This document shows, in pieces, positions 42,922 to 51,225 of a stretch of 64,000 nt of DNA. The stretch covers positions 620,001 to 684,000 of the forward strand of contig JAJHOH010000001.1 of NCBI GenBank assembly GCA_021651055.1, given 5' to 3'. A program made the position numbers and the translations under genes. The notes under the pieces are model-generated. The model was not told where the DNA came from and did not search any database. It worked only from the letters and a program-made list of their open reading frames with translations. The stretch comes from Candidatus Manganitrophus morganii. GTDB lineage: Bacteria > Nitrospirota > Nitrospiria > SBBL01 > Manganitrophaceae. Positions within the stretch are counted from its first letter, which is position 1, and each line of letters opens with the position of its first letter.

Positions 42922-43719
42922 ATGGGGATTCCAATCGCTCAAGTCGACGCCTTTACCGATCAGCCTTTTTCGGGCAATCCCGCGGCTGTCTGTCTTCTCG
43001 ACGAGCCGATGGAGGCCGGCTGGATGCAGAAGGTCGCCCGGGAGATGAATCTTTCCGAAACCGCCTTCCTTCTCAAAGAGGGAGTGCTGTTTCAGCTCCG
43101 CTGGTTCACGCCGACGGTCGAAGTCGATCTTTGCGGCCATGCCACGCTCGCCGGCGCCCACATGCTCTGGGAATGGGGAATCCTGAAGCCGGATGAGCAG
43201 GCCCGTTTTCAGACAAAAAGCGGCCTTCTGACCGCCGACAAAAAAGAGGGGTGGATCGAGCTGGATCTCCCGGCCGAGCCAGAAAAGGAGGCGCCTCCTC
43301 CTCCCGCCCTTCAGAAGGCGCTCGGGATGGCGCCGAAATACATCGGCAAGAATCGTTTCGACTATTTGATTGAAGTCGAATCGGAAGAGGTCCTGCGAAA
43401 ACTTCAGCCCGATTTCGGACTGCTCGCCACCGTGCCATGCCGCGGGGTGATCGTAACGAGCCGGTCGGATTCGGACCGGTTTGATTTCGTCTCAAGGACA
43501 TTCGCGCCGCGGGCCGGCATCAACGAAGATCCGGTGACGGGGTCGGCGCATTGTTGCCTCGGTCCTTTCTGGAAAGAACGGCTCGGCAAAAACACTTTCC
43601 TTGCTTACCAGGCCTCCGCGCGAGGAGGGGTCGTCCGGGTCCGTTCGGCCGGAGATCGTGTATATCTCGGCGGAAAGGCGGTCACCGTTTCGCGCGGGAC
43701 GCTCCTCTCGCTCCCTTAA
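42922..43719 (+). CDS. PhzF-family isomerase/epimerase
   Basis: 265 residues from the ATG at 42922 (AGGGAC upstream); longer in-frame starts would overlap the divergent ATPase gene. It has the two-lobed PhzF layout. IAQVDAFTDQPFSGNPAAV at the start is followed by the catalytic glutamate E46 in MNLSETAFL, then DLCGHATLAGAH, and INEDPVTGSAHCCLGPFW in the second lobe. Family members isomerise small acids, as in phenazine biosynthesis, but most genomic copies have unknown substrates. There are no phenazine genes nearby. It ends 4 bases into the convergent VanZ gene. Confidence 0.9.
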   Translation: MGIPIAQVDAFTDQPFSGNPAAVCLLDEPMEAGWMQKVAREMNLSETAFLLKEGVLFQLRWFTPTVEVDLCGHATLAGAHMLWEWGILKPDEQARFQTKSGLLTADKKEGWIELDLPAEPEKEAPPPPALQKALGMAPKYIGKNRFDYLIEVESEEVLRKLQPDFGLLATVPCRGVIVTSRSDSDRFDFVSRTFAPRAGINEDPVTGSAHCCLGPFWKERLGKNTFLAYQASARGGVVRVRSAGDRVYLGGKAVTVSRGTLLSLP

Positions 43720-45197
43720 GGTTCTTTCATCCTCCCCTGCGCCGATTTTCCCAGAAGGACCCCCAAAAGGATTGCGAAAGCCGGGACGAGGATGGTACCT
43801 CCGGTGAAAAACAGAGGATCATGCCGGCTTTGCAGAAAATGGATCACCATGAGGACAACCAATCCCGCCAGGGCGACCGTCAAGAACCTTGTTGTCGATT
43901 GGACGCGAGTAGAGAGCGCCGCGAAACAACCGACGGGAAGAAAGAGGAGGAATCCGAATAAGCCCCGCTCGCCCTCGACCGTCGTTCTCAACGCAAGAGA
44001 GTCGGTCAGGAGGAAGAGACCGTCGGTTAAAATGGCCGCGGCCACCTGTACCTCATTCAAATAGAGCCGTATCTCCCCTCGATCGTAGACGGAAATAAGA
44101 TGGACCGGCCCGGACTGAAACGGCAATTGGGTTGTTTCGATATCTCCCAGGTTTGGAAATCCGGTCTTGACGCGGTTTCGAACCTCAAAACCCAAATCGA
44201 TTCCCTGCTGCTGCAGCAAGAAGTAATCGAGATCGGGCGTCTTGGCCAATGAGATCAGCCGTCCTACATCTCCATAACGAATCTGTCCCATCTCAACCCA
44301 GGCCTCTATCGTAAATTGATGTCTGTTTGAAATTCTCTGCCGGATCTTTTCCGCCGGTTCCCGGCTGATGAACGCGGCCGACCGGTTGAACGCATAACCA
44401 AATGGAGAGAGCCACCTTCCTCTGCCGGAATTGGATAATTCCAGATCGAGCGGAGGGAGTACTCCGGCGCGGTCATGAAGGGTGCTCCCCTTCCCCTCAT
44501 CGAAGGGATAGAGGACGATCGGGTTTTGCTGAAGATGGATCTCAGACCGAAAAGAAGCACCGGTCCGGTAATGCCGTTCGATCGTCGCCGGATCAAACGC
44601 CTGATCATAAACAGCCAAGAAAAAAACTTTCCCTTTCCAGCCGTCTTCCATTTCCGGGTCGACACCGACCCAGAGGAGTGCCCCCGGATCCCATCGGTCC
44701 AGCTTTTCCCATGAGAATGCCGCCAGAAAAAGGAGAAATCCGGCATAAAAGAGAAACCCTAGCTGCGCCAATCGCCGTCGATAATCCCAAATCCAATCGA
44801 GCCACCCTCGATCGGCCATCGTCTTGAACAAAAGAAAACCGGCCCCTCCTCCAAGGGTATTGGAGAATAGGTCGCTAAACGAAGGAAACCGCTCCGGTAG
44901 AAAGAGCTGCATCGTCTCCACTGAAAGGCTGACCGCCGCGGAGATCAGGAGCGCCGGCATCAGACGAGACCGACCCGGCCGGGCCGGAAGGAAACCATAA
45001 AGCAATCCTCCTAAAGGAAGAAAAAGAAGGAGGTTGACCGCGACATCGGAGGATGAAAAGAGAACTGATTTTTCCCATCGGTGGGGCTGCGAGATGAACT
45101 GAAAATCAAAAGGGGCAAGGGTCACCGCCCCGATGTAGAGGAGGTAAAAAACCAAGCCGATCAACCAGACTCTACGCATCGATTCGTTCCTGTCCAT
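43716..45197 (-). CDS. VanZ-family membrane protein with inserted LamG-like domain
   Basis: 493 residues. Residues 1-155 form a VanZ-like unit of four or five helices (TLAPFDFQF, DVAVNLLLFLPLGGLLYGF, SVETMQLFLPERFPSFSDL with its conserved acidic and aromatic residues). A periplasmic concanavalin/LamG-like domain covers about 165-410 (PIVLYPFDEGKGSTLHDRAG, FTIEAWVEMGQ, SVYDRGEIRLYLNEVQV). Three more helices end the protein. VanZ proteins modify cell-envelope interactions and often sit near EPS genes; LamG domains bind carbohydrate. The combination suggests an envelope glycan-binding protein, but no activity is established. Confidence 0.8.
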   Translation of the reverse strand: MDRNESMRRVWLIGLVFYLLYIGAVTLAPFDFQFISQPHRWEKSVLFSSSDVAVNLLLFLPLGGLLYGFLPARPGRSRLMPALLISAAVSLSVETMQLFLPERFPSFSDLFSNTLGGGAGFLLFKTMADRGWLDWIWDYRRRLAQLGFLFYAGFLLFLAAFSWEKLDRWDPGALLWVGVDPEMEDGWKGKVFFLAVYDQAFDPATIERHYRTGASFRSEIHLQQNPIVLYPFDEGKGSTLHDRAGVLPPLDLELSNSGRGRWLSPFGYAFNRSAAFISREPAEKIRQRISNRHQFTIEAWVEMGQIRYGDVGRLISLAKTPDLDYFLLQQQGIDLGFEVRNRVKTGFPNLGDIETTQLPFQSGPVHLISVYDRGEIRLYLNEVQVAAAILTDGLFLLTDSLALRTTVEGERGLFGFLLFLPVGCFAALSTRVQSTTRFLTVALAGLVVLMVIHFLQSRHDPLFFTGGTILVPAFAILLGVLLGKSAQGRMKEP

Positions 45198-45341
45198 CCT
45201 CGCGTCGACCCTTCACCGGCAAACGATGAATTTCTCGCAACAATACTTCTCACTCGAAGCGAGCGCAACAAAATAAAAAAATCTTTCGTTTAGGGAGTTG
45301 TAACAGACAAAAACAGGAAGGTAAAGTGGATCGGACACTCC

Positions 45342-46157
45342 TTATTCAATCGTCACCTCCACTTTCAAAGATCCCTCGGCGGGAGGCGGTTTTTTGGAAA
45401 TCTCTTTGAGCAGTCCAAGCGATTGGAGCGATCGGGAAAAGCGCTCATAACGTTCGGCGGGGATAAGCAGCACCACCTTGGCCTCCATCTCATCCCCTTT
45501 TTTGCTGAGCACTTTCCCCTGAGAAGCCACCGCATCGGCCGCCTCTTTAATGCTCCTGGAAATCAGGAGCAGCTTGACCTCGGACGGCTGCGGAAGTGCG
45601 GCCTGCCGACGGGCCTCCATCGAAAGGGGTTGGGCCGTTTCGTTGTGAACCTTCATCGGCATCGGGGCCGGCGGATCGGCCGGCGCGGTTTGCGATGATG
45701 GAGGGGGAGAGGTCGGCGTTTCCTTCTCCTGTGTACCTCCGTGGTTTTCGGCGGGAGCGGAGAGGGCCACCGTCTCTGCGGCCGGCGCAGCGCCATTTTC
45801 CGTCATTGAGAAATCGGCCTTCAGATCGGACGCTCCCCGTTGATAGAGGAAAAGGGTCCCGCCGATCAACACGATCGTCACAGTTATCTCAACGGGGCGA
45901 TGCCACAGAGCGGAGAGCATTCCAGAAGTGGATGGAAAACCGGAGGAGCGCTCCTGCGGGGGAGAGACCATCTTCTCCGACGAAATTGCAACCTCCTTCG
46001 CCTTTTTTGGACCCCCTTTCTCCGCCTTCAAGGCCGCAATACGGCTCCGACATTTTTTACACCCCTTCAGGTGCGCCTTAATCGATCGGCAGAGGGCTGG
46101 ATCGGCCTCTTCAGCAAGATAGGCGGAGAGGTCTTCCTCAATCTCTCGGCACTTCAT
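45342..46157 (-). CDS. zf-HC2 anti-sigma-like membrane protein
   Basis: 271 residues. The N-terminal zinc-binding anti-sigma domain reads MKCREIEEDLSAYLAEE, followed by HLKGCKKCRSRI, giving the H-x3-C-x2-C motif. A membrane helix lies near 95-112 (EITVTIVLIGGTLFLYQRG). The periplasmic part starts with a low-complexity P/A/S/E stretch, then a folded C-terminal region (VKLLLISRSIKEAADAVAS, PAERYERFSRSLQSLG) resembling DUF4349-like envelope domains. zf-HC2 proteins usually bind an ECF sigma factor, but none is next to it here. An anti-sigma role is inferred from the N-terminal domain only. Confidence 0.75.
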   Translation of the reverse strand: MKCREIEEDLSAYLAEEADPALCRSIKAHLKGCKKCRSRIAALKAEKGGPKKAKEVAISSEKMVSPPQERSSGFPSTSGMLSALWHRPVEITVTIVLIGGTLFLYQRGASDLKADFSMTENGAAPAAETVALSAPAENHGGTQEKETPTSPPPSSQTAPADPPAPMPMKVHNETAQPLSMEARRQAALPQPSEVKLLLISRSIKEAADAVASQGKVLSKKGDEMEAKVVLLIPAERYERFSRSLQSLGLLKEISKKPPPAEGSLKVEVTIE

Positions 46158-46207
46158 CTTTTATCCCAGCGATGCCTGAACGGCTCATTGTCTTCCAGAC
46201 TTTTAAG

Positions 46208-46993
46208 TCAATGTTTTTCGGAAGTTTCCGCGATAAATTTCTCTATTTCACCCGCCAGTTCCATCGGCCGCTCCGCCGGAACGGCATGGCCGGTTTCCCT
46301 AAAGACCGAGAGCTTTGATCCAAGTATACCCGAATGGAGACGTTCTTGGTATATCGCCGGAATCGCCCGATCGTGGTCGGCACTAATAATTAAGGTCGGC
46401 ATCCGGATCTCGTGAAGCCGGTTGTGAAGCTCCGGGACCACTTTTTTTCGTTCAACCAGACCGGCAAGGGCCCGAGAAGACCGGAGGATCTCCTCTCTCT
46501 CCGCCGGCGTCAGTTTATGTCGGGCCAATTTTTCTCGAATTTCCGGGCGATGATAAAATCGATTGAGGATCTCTTTGAAATTCATCCCGGACGGGCTGAC
46601 GATCGGAACTCCGGGAAGACGTCCGCCGGAAGCGGCGATCAGGATGAGGGTTTGGAATCGCTCCAGGTGGGAGAGGGCCAAAAGCAGACCAATCCATCCG
46701 CCGAGGGAAAATCCGACCAGATGGCAGCGCTGAAGGCCGACGGCATCCATCCAATCGATCACGAACCTCGCGAGATCTTCGGTCCCCTCAATGGAAGGGA
46801 GGGAATCGGATTGGCCGAAGCCGGGATAGTCGAGGGCATAAACATGAAACGCTTTTGAAAGAAGCGGAAGGACCTCCCGGTATTCGGCGGCACGCCCGGC
46901 GGCGGAGGGAAGAAGAAGGATCGGTTCACCTTCTCCTCCTTCCAGATACCGAATGGACCCATTCCGCAATCTAATTCTTCTTTCAATCATCAT
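46208..46993 (-). CDS. Alpha/beta hydrolase
   Basis: About 261 residues, starting at the ATG at 46993; an ATG at 47008 is also possible. Classic fold: YLEGGEGEPILLLPSAAGRA (oxyanion region), YALDYPGFGQSD, and the nucleophile elbow HLVGFSLGGWIGLLLAL with the serine. The aspartate is in LIISADHDRAIP and the histidine in ETGHAVPAERP. Such enzymes cleave esters, amides or C-C bonds in small molecules. Nothing in the surroundings tells the substrate. It is the last minus-strand gene before the VOC/PilZ pair. Confidence 0.87.
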   Translation of the reverse strand: MMIERRIRLRNGSIRYLEGGEGEPILLLPSAAGRAAEYREVLPLLSKAFHVYALDYPGFGQSDSLPSIEGTEDLARFVIDWMDAVGLQRCHLVGFSLGGWIGLLLALSHLERFQTLILIAASGGRLPGVPIVSPSGMNFKEILNRFYHRPEIREKLARHKLTPAEREEILRSSRALAGLVERKKVVPELHNRLHEIRMPTLIISADHDRAIPAIYQERLHSGILGSKLSVFRETGHAVPAERPMELAGEIEKFIAETSEKH

Positions 46994-47112
46994 TGGCCAC
47001 TCTAACATCGACCCAGGGGTTTTTCAACACTTAGGCAGCCTGTCCTCTTAACCGCCAACTTTAAATTGACATGCTATACTACGGGAAGTAAGATGGCGGC
47101 TTGGAGAAGCTC

Positions 47113-47517
47113 ATGCAGAAGGATCATCCCTTCCAGATTCACCACATCGCTATCCAAACGGCCGACCTGGAGCGCTCCGCCGCCTTCTACGGCGAGACCC
47201 TCGGTTTGGCCCGGATCAAAGAAGAGAAAAGCCCCAAAGGGAGAAAAATTATTTGGTTTGATTCCGGAACAGGACGGATCGAGCTTTACAGCGGCAAGCC
47301 GGAACAAGCGCTGATCAAACCGTGGAGTCCCAATTCAGTCGGTCCGATCTCGATCGGTTTTCGGGTAAATAATTTAGAGGAGGCGGTCCGGCGCCTCATG
47401 GAAGCAAACGTGCCGGTGATCAAACCCCCCTATGAGCCGGTCCCGGGGGAGCGGGCTGCGATGATTCAAGGCCCCGATGGAGAAGAGATCGTTCTCTTAG
47501 AAAAAGAGGTCGGTTGA
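47113..47517 (+). CDS. VOC-family (glyoxalase/dioxygenase fold) protein
   Basis: 134 residues from the ATG at 47113, with GGAG at 6-base spacing; an upstream TTG at 47101 lies in that site. One beta-alpha-beta-beta-beta pair: IHHIAIQTADLERSAAFYGE at the start and ISIGFRVNNLEEAVRRLMEA in the second half, ending IQGPDGEEIVLLE. The metal positions expected in glyoxalase I (H in IHHIAI, E in RIELYS, E in GEEIVLLE) are present. Its reaction is unknown; methylglyoxal detoxification is one possibility. A PilZ gene follows 19 bases later. Confidence 0.82.
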   Translation: MQKDHPFQIHHIAIQTADLERSAAFYGETLGLARIKEEKSPKGRKIIWFDSGTGRIELYSGKPEQALIKPWSPNSVGPISIGFRVNNLEEAVRRLMEANVPVIKPPYEPVPGERAAMIQGPDGEEIVLLEKEVG

Positions 47518-47536
47518 CTTCCAAAAAGAGGAGAAG

Positions 47537-47875
47537 ATGAAACAGCGGAAGCTAAGAAGATACAGTATTTTTGTCGAAGCGAAGATCGAATCGAACGATT
47601 TCCGTCTCCATGTCGTCGCGGTCAATTTCAGCTACAAAGGGATCGGCGTCTGCTGCCTGACCCCGCTTGCCGTCAAAAGCGAAGTCTCGCTGACGTTTTA
47701 CTTCAATGATGAGCAGGGTAAGGTCCACTCGGAATCGATTAATGGGATCATTCGGTGGGCCAAAAATTTCGGCCACCTTCAGACCGGGGGGATCGAGTTT
47801 TCGGAAGAGCTCTCGGAAGAGAACCATTTCGTCATCCTCTCACATATCGAAATGGCTAAGGAGTTTGAGGGGTAG
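47537..47875 (+). CDS. PilZ domain protein (second copy)
   Basis: 112 residues with GAGGAG just upstream. KQRKLRRYSIFVEAKIE contains the RxxxR-like arginine group, VNFSYKGIGVCC stands for the D/NxSxxG motif (N-F-S-Y-K-G), and IRWAKNFGHLQTGGIEF closes the barrel. It probably binds c-di-GMP, although the first motif is less regular than in the 24107 PilZ. Its 3' end overlaps the convergent mtgA by 20 bases. With two GGDEF proteins nearby it adds to a c-di-GMP network. Confidence 0.75.
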   Translation: MKQRKLRRYSIFVEAKIESNDFRLHVVAVNFSYKGIGVCCLTPLAVKSEVSLTFYFNDEQGKVHSESINGIIRWAKNFGHLQTGGIEFSEELSEENHFVILSHIEMAKEFEG

Positions 47876-48653
47876 TCGCCGTCTCCACCCCTTCCGGTCC
47901 CTCTGAGTTTTCTATCGTCCTTTCTTTTGGAATTTCCTTTTCCATCGCCATCCGGGTCTCCGGATAGCGTTTTTGCATTGCCTGAAGAATGGAATCGATC
48001 CGCTTTCGCAGATAAGGGGTCGACCGGCGATTCTGGTAATAACGGGGGGCGGGAAGAATCGCCGCCAGAAAAGCCGCCTCTTGAGGGGCCAACTCCGCCG
48101 CAGGCTTGGAAAAATAATGGTCGGCGGCCGCCTCCGCGCCATAAATCCCCCCTCCCCACTCCACCACATTGAGGTAAACCTCCAGAATGCGCCGCTTTTT
48201 CAACTTCGCCTCCATCACCGACGTGATCAACGCTTCCTTGATCTTTCGAATCGGGCTCTTCTCCGAAGAGAGATAGAGGTTCTTGACCAGCTGCTGGCTG
48301 ATCGTGCTCCCGCCGTATTCGAACGATTTCGCCGCCCAATCCCGCTCGGCCGCCTCCACGATCGCCTCCCAATCAAATCCCCCATGCTGGTAAAAACGCG
48401 CATCCTCCGCAACGATGACGGCGCGCTGAAGGTGGGGCGAGATCTGGCGAAGGGGCCGCCAGCGCGCGGCGAGCGAGATCGACGCCTCTTTTTTTCCCTT
48501 CGCCCTCCGCGCTTCGATCAGGGCCGTCGTTTTCGGATTGGTTTTGGCCAGCCGCTCCACCTCCGGCCAGTAGGAGAAAAGATAGGCTCCTACGGAGAGG
48601 GGGATAATGAAGAGACAAAGAAAAACAAACGATCGAAACCTTACCCGTTTCAT
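47856..48653 (-). CDS. mtgA: Monofunctional peptidoglycan transglycosylase MtgA
   Basis: 265 residues. A signal-anchor helix lies near 7-28. The GT51 domain has the catalytic glutamate in IVAEDARFYQHGGFDWEAI, then GGSTISQQLVKNLYLS, KIKEALITSVMEAKLKK and VYLNVVEWGGGIYGAEAAA. It polymerises lipid II glycans on the periplasmic side without a transpeptidase domain. The C-terminal tail of about 30 residues is acidic and unconserved. Length is close to the family norm of about 240. Confidence 0.93.
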   Translation of the reverse strand: MKRVRFRSFVFLCLFIIPLSVGAYLFSYWPEVERLAKTNPKTTALIEARRAKGKKEASISLAARWRPLRQISPHLQRAVIVAEDARFYQHGGFDWEAIVEAAERDWAAKSFEYGGSTISQQLVKNLYLSSEKSPIRKIKEALITSVMEAKLKKRRILEVYLNVVEWGGGIYGAEAAADHYFSKPAAELAPQEAAFLAAILPAPRYYQNRRSTPYLRKRIDSILQAMQKRYPETRMAMEKEIPKERTIENSEGPEGVETATTPQTP

Positions 48654-48678
48654 GTTGATCTCACCGGACGTGAACGCG

Positions 48679-49335
48679 CTATAACTTCGCGATCTCTTCC
48701 ATTATTGTATCAACAATTCGCTGGGAAGTTTCGACCGTATCGGGGAGGGAATAATAAGGCGAGAGGTCGATCGGAGGTCCATAGGCAATGGTCGTCTTCT
48801 TTCCGATTCGGGGAAGGATCTTCCCGACCGGTAAAACCTGATCGACCCCCCGCACCCGGACCGGAATCACCTTTCGCGGGCGCGCGTCGTAAAGGATCTT
48901 TCCGACACCGGCCCGCCCCGGCTGGAGCGCGCCGTCGGAAGAACGTCTCCCCTCCGGCGCGATCACCACGACCGAATGCGACAGCATTTCCGCCATTTTT
49001 TGCATCGCGACCAGATCGCGTTTTCCCCGCCGGACCGGAAAAGCCCCCCAGGAGGAAAGGATCGTCCGGACGATCGGAATGTCGAACAGCTCTTCCTTCC
49101 CCGGGGCGCGCCACCAGACGGGGGAGAAAAAAGGCATGCTGGTGGCTCCCACCAGAAAGGGATCGATCGCCGAGATGTGGTTGTACAAAAGCATCACCCC
49201 CTCCTCTCCCCGTTTTGGGATATTTTCTTCGCCGAAGACCTCGACGCGATTGATCCACTTGAAGACAAAATGCCAGAAGGAAAGTCCGAGGAGGTGCCAC
49301 AGATTTAAAAAGAAGCCGGGACCGTATTGCATCAC
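48679..49335 (-). CDS. Lysophospholipid acyltransferase (PlsC family)
   Basis: 218 residues. The HX4D catalytic motif is NHISAIDPF near 52-60. The glycerophosphate-binding block VIAPEGRRSSDG and the hydrophobic VIPVRVRGVDQVLP follow. It acylates lysophosphatidic acid, or a related lipid, at the inner membrane. One membrane-associated helix is at about 8-25. The start is 25 bases upstream of mtgA on the same strand, so the two envelope genes may be co-transcribed. Confidence 0.88.
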   Translation of the reverse strand: MMQYGPGFFLNLWHLLGLSFWHFVFKWINRVEVFGEENIPKRGEEGVMLLYNHISAIDPFLVGATSMPFFSPVWWRAPGKEELFDIPIVRTILSSWGAFPVRRGKRDLVAMQKMAEMLSHSVVVIAPEGRRSSDGALQPGRAGVGKILYDARPRKVIPVRVRGVDQVLPVGKILPRIGKKTTIAYGPPIDLSPYYSLPDTVETSQRIVDTIMEEIAKL

Positions 49336-49388
49336 TTATGGAGGGTGTACGATGGATGGAAGCGATAAAGCTGATCGAAGAAGGCCGA

Positions 49389-50654
49389 TCACCGGCCCCT
49401 TCTCGGCCTTGAAGAGGAAGTCCGTCCCTTGGTCGGGCGCGAAGGGGGATGGGCCGGCCGCGTTCTTTGTATCCGCTCGGAATGAGGGATCGATTTGGGC
49501 TGAACGAAGAGATCGTCTTCCGGCCATTCGACCGGAATCTTCTGTCCGATGTACTCCTCGATTTCCTCCAGGGCCATGACATATTCCTCATCGGCCAGGC
49601 TCAACGCCTTGCCCGCCGCGCCCGCGCGGGCGGTCCGGCCAATCCGGTGGACATAAGCCTCCCGGTCTTGGGGAAGATCGTAATTCACGACGAGGCTGAC
49701 CCCCTCGATATGCAGCCCCCGCGAGGCGACATCGGTGGCCACCAGGATCGGCACCTTCCTCTCCTTGAATTGCTCCAACGCCTTCATCCGCTGTTTTTGA
49801 GGCAAGTCGCCGGTGATCGCCCGAGCCGGATACCCTTGCTCGGTCAGCCGGTTCGCCAACACCTCCCCCTGGTTTTTGGTATTGACAAAAATCAACACCC
49901 GCTCCCAAATTTCTCTCTTGAGCAAACCGAGCAGGAGAGGGATCTTCTTTGTCCGCTCCACATGGAACAGGACCTGTTCCACCTTCTCTGCGGTGATCTG
50001 TTCGGGAGAGACTTCGATCTTGATCGGATTATTCATATGTTCATAAGCCAGCTCCATCACACGCTGCGTGAGGGTGGCGGAAAAGAGCATCGACTGCCGC
50101 TTATGATAAGGAGGAAGACGCCGCATCATAAAACGAAGGTCGGCGATAAATCCCATATCGAACATCCGGTCGGCCTCATCGATCACGAGGACCTCCACAC
50201 GGCGAAGGTCGTAGACCTTTTGCTTATAATAATCGATCAGTCGTCCCGGCGTTCCGATGAGAAGATCGACCCCTTCCCCCAGCATCGATCGCTGCTTCTG
50301 ATAATCGATTCCGCCGTAGACGGCCTGGATGTTAAACGGGGTCTTCTGTCCGAGCAGGGTTGCTTCTCTGGCAATTTGAATCACCAGCTCCCGCGTCGGG
50401 GCAATGACGATCGCCCGCGGGGAAGAGAGCTTGGAGGAAGGGGAAGGCTCGGTTTTGAGAAGGCGGGAAAAAATGGCGATGAGAAAGGCGGCGGTCTTTC
50501 CGGTCCCGGTCTGGGCCTGACCCGCGACATCCTTACCGGCAAGCGTGATCGGAAGGGTCCCCTCCTGGATCGGAGTACATTCTTTAAAACCGAGAGACTC
50601 AATCCCCTCAAGAACAGAAGGAGGAATCGGCAACGATCGAAATTCAGTAGGCAT
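49389..50654 (-). CDS. DEAD-box RNA helicase, RhlB-like
   Basis: 421 residues. Q motif GFKECTPIQEGTLPITLAGK, motif I AQTGTGKTAAF, motif II DEADRMFDMGF, motif III SATL and motif VI HRIGRTARAG are all present. The stretch RRLPPYHKRQSMLFSATLTQ and AYEHMNNP are close to RhlB. The C-terminal 60 residues are basic and disordered (RPTKGRTSSSRPRRGR), typical of RNA-binding tails. It unwinds RNA duplexes in ribosome assembly or mRNA decay. It is unrelated in function to its neighbours. Confidence 0.92.
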   Translation of the reverse strand: MPTEFRSLPIPPSVLEGIESLGFKECTPIQEGTLPITLAGKDVAGQAQTGTGKTAAFLIAIFSRLLKTEPSPSSKLSSPRAIVIAPTRELVIQIAREATLLGQKTPFNIQAVYGGIDYQKQRSMLGEGVDLLIGTPGRLIDYYKQKVYDLRRVEVLVIDEADRMFDMGFIADLRFMMRRLPPYHKRQSMLFSATLTQRVMELAYEHMNNPIKIEVSPEQITAEKVEQVLFHVERTKKIPLLLGLLKREIWERVLIFVNTKNQGEVLANRLTEQGYPARAITGDLPQKQRMKALEQFKERKVPILVATDVASRGLHIEGVSLVVNYDLPQDREAYVHRIGRTARAGAAGKALSLADEEYVMALEEIEEYIGQKIPVEWPEDDLFVQPKSIPHSERIQRTRPAHPPSRPTKGRTSSSRPRRGR

Positions 50655-50910
50655 ATCGTTGATATATTACCCTGCCGTTTGCGAAAATGCAAGGACCGAT
50701 TGACCTCGGCGAAACTCAAACAGACGCGCCGGACAAGTTTTGTTTTTATGTTGCGGAGGGGGCGTTCAATAATTCTGGTTGCGCGGCTTCCTTCTTTCAT
50801 GCTACATTTTTAACTGGATGTAGAATGAATCCCCGATCGCGTACCGTGAACTTGTAGAGTTCTTTTCTCATATTCCAATAGGGTAAACGTAGAGTTGAAG
50901 GAGGAAATGA

Positions 50911-51093
50911 ATGGCCGATATCTTGGTGGTAAGTTCGAAAATTAAGAAGTACATTCGAGAGAAATCTGAATTCAACACCTCCGCTGAATTTCTCCAGGCG
51001 CTCAGTCAGCGTGTTGAAAAACTCGCGATGGAAGCGATTGAACGCGCCAGAGCGGACAAAAGAAAAACGGTCAAGGAGAGAGATCTCCCCTGA
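50911..51093 (+). CDS. Bacterial histone (single histone fold)
   Basis: 60 residues with a very strong ribosome site (GAAGGAGG). It matches short bacterial histones such as the Bdellovibrio and Leptospira proteins: ADILVVSSKIKKYIREK, then FNTSAEFLQALSQRVEKLAM, and the ending ADKRKTVKERDL, the conserved RKTV-x-x-RD motif of the histone fold. Such proteins are nucleoid proteins that bind or bend DNA. Length equals that of the known examples. The last codons and stop lie within a 12-bp hairpin (51067-51097). The 255-base region before it has one inverted repeat (CTACAT/ATGTAG, 50802-50823) and no gene. Confidence 0.85.
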   Translation: MADILVVSSKIKKYIREKSEFNTSAEFLQALSQRVEKLAMEAIERARADKRKTVKERDLP

Positions 51094-51097
51094 CCGT
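51067..51097 (+). terminator. Hairpin overlapping the 3' end of the histone gene
   Basis: ACGGTCA (51067-51073) pairs with TGACCGT (51091-51097), and GGAGA with TCTCC above it, around a GAGA loop with a small bulge. It spans the last codons and the TGA stop. No T-run follows, so it may protect the mRNA end or act on translation rather than terminate. Confidence 0.45.
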
Positions 51098-51225
51098 TCG
51101 ATAAAGGCGCTTCGAGCAGGCGGCCCTCCTTAGCAGCGGCAATGCGGCCCGAACCGCCTCCTCTTGAATGATCTACAAAAATGATCTACAAACCGATGTC
51201 GTTCCGATGAGTTCAGGGGGAGGAG

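Noticed and set aside
42775-43161. N-terminal extension of the PilB/GspE ATPase by 129 residues
   Set aside because: The added part overlaps the divergent PhzF start and lacks similarity; the MshEN domain begins right after the ATG at 42774.
47973-49253. 426-codon plus-strand frame across mtgA and plsC
   Set aside because: It spans two real minus-strand genes and the space between them, with biased low-complexity translation (R/P/G-rich).
49449-50813. 454-codon frame opposite the RNA helicase
   Set aside because: Mirror of the DEAD-box gene; the helicase has all motifs while this frame has none.
51163-51190. Tandem ATGATCTACAAA repeat after the histone gene
   Set aside because: Only two short units; too little to call a functional repeat.
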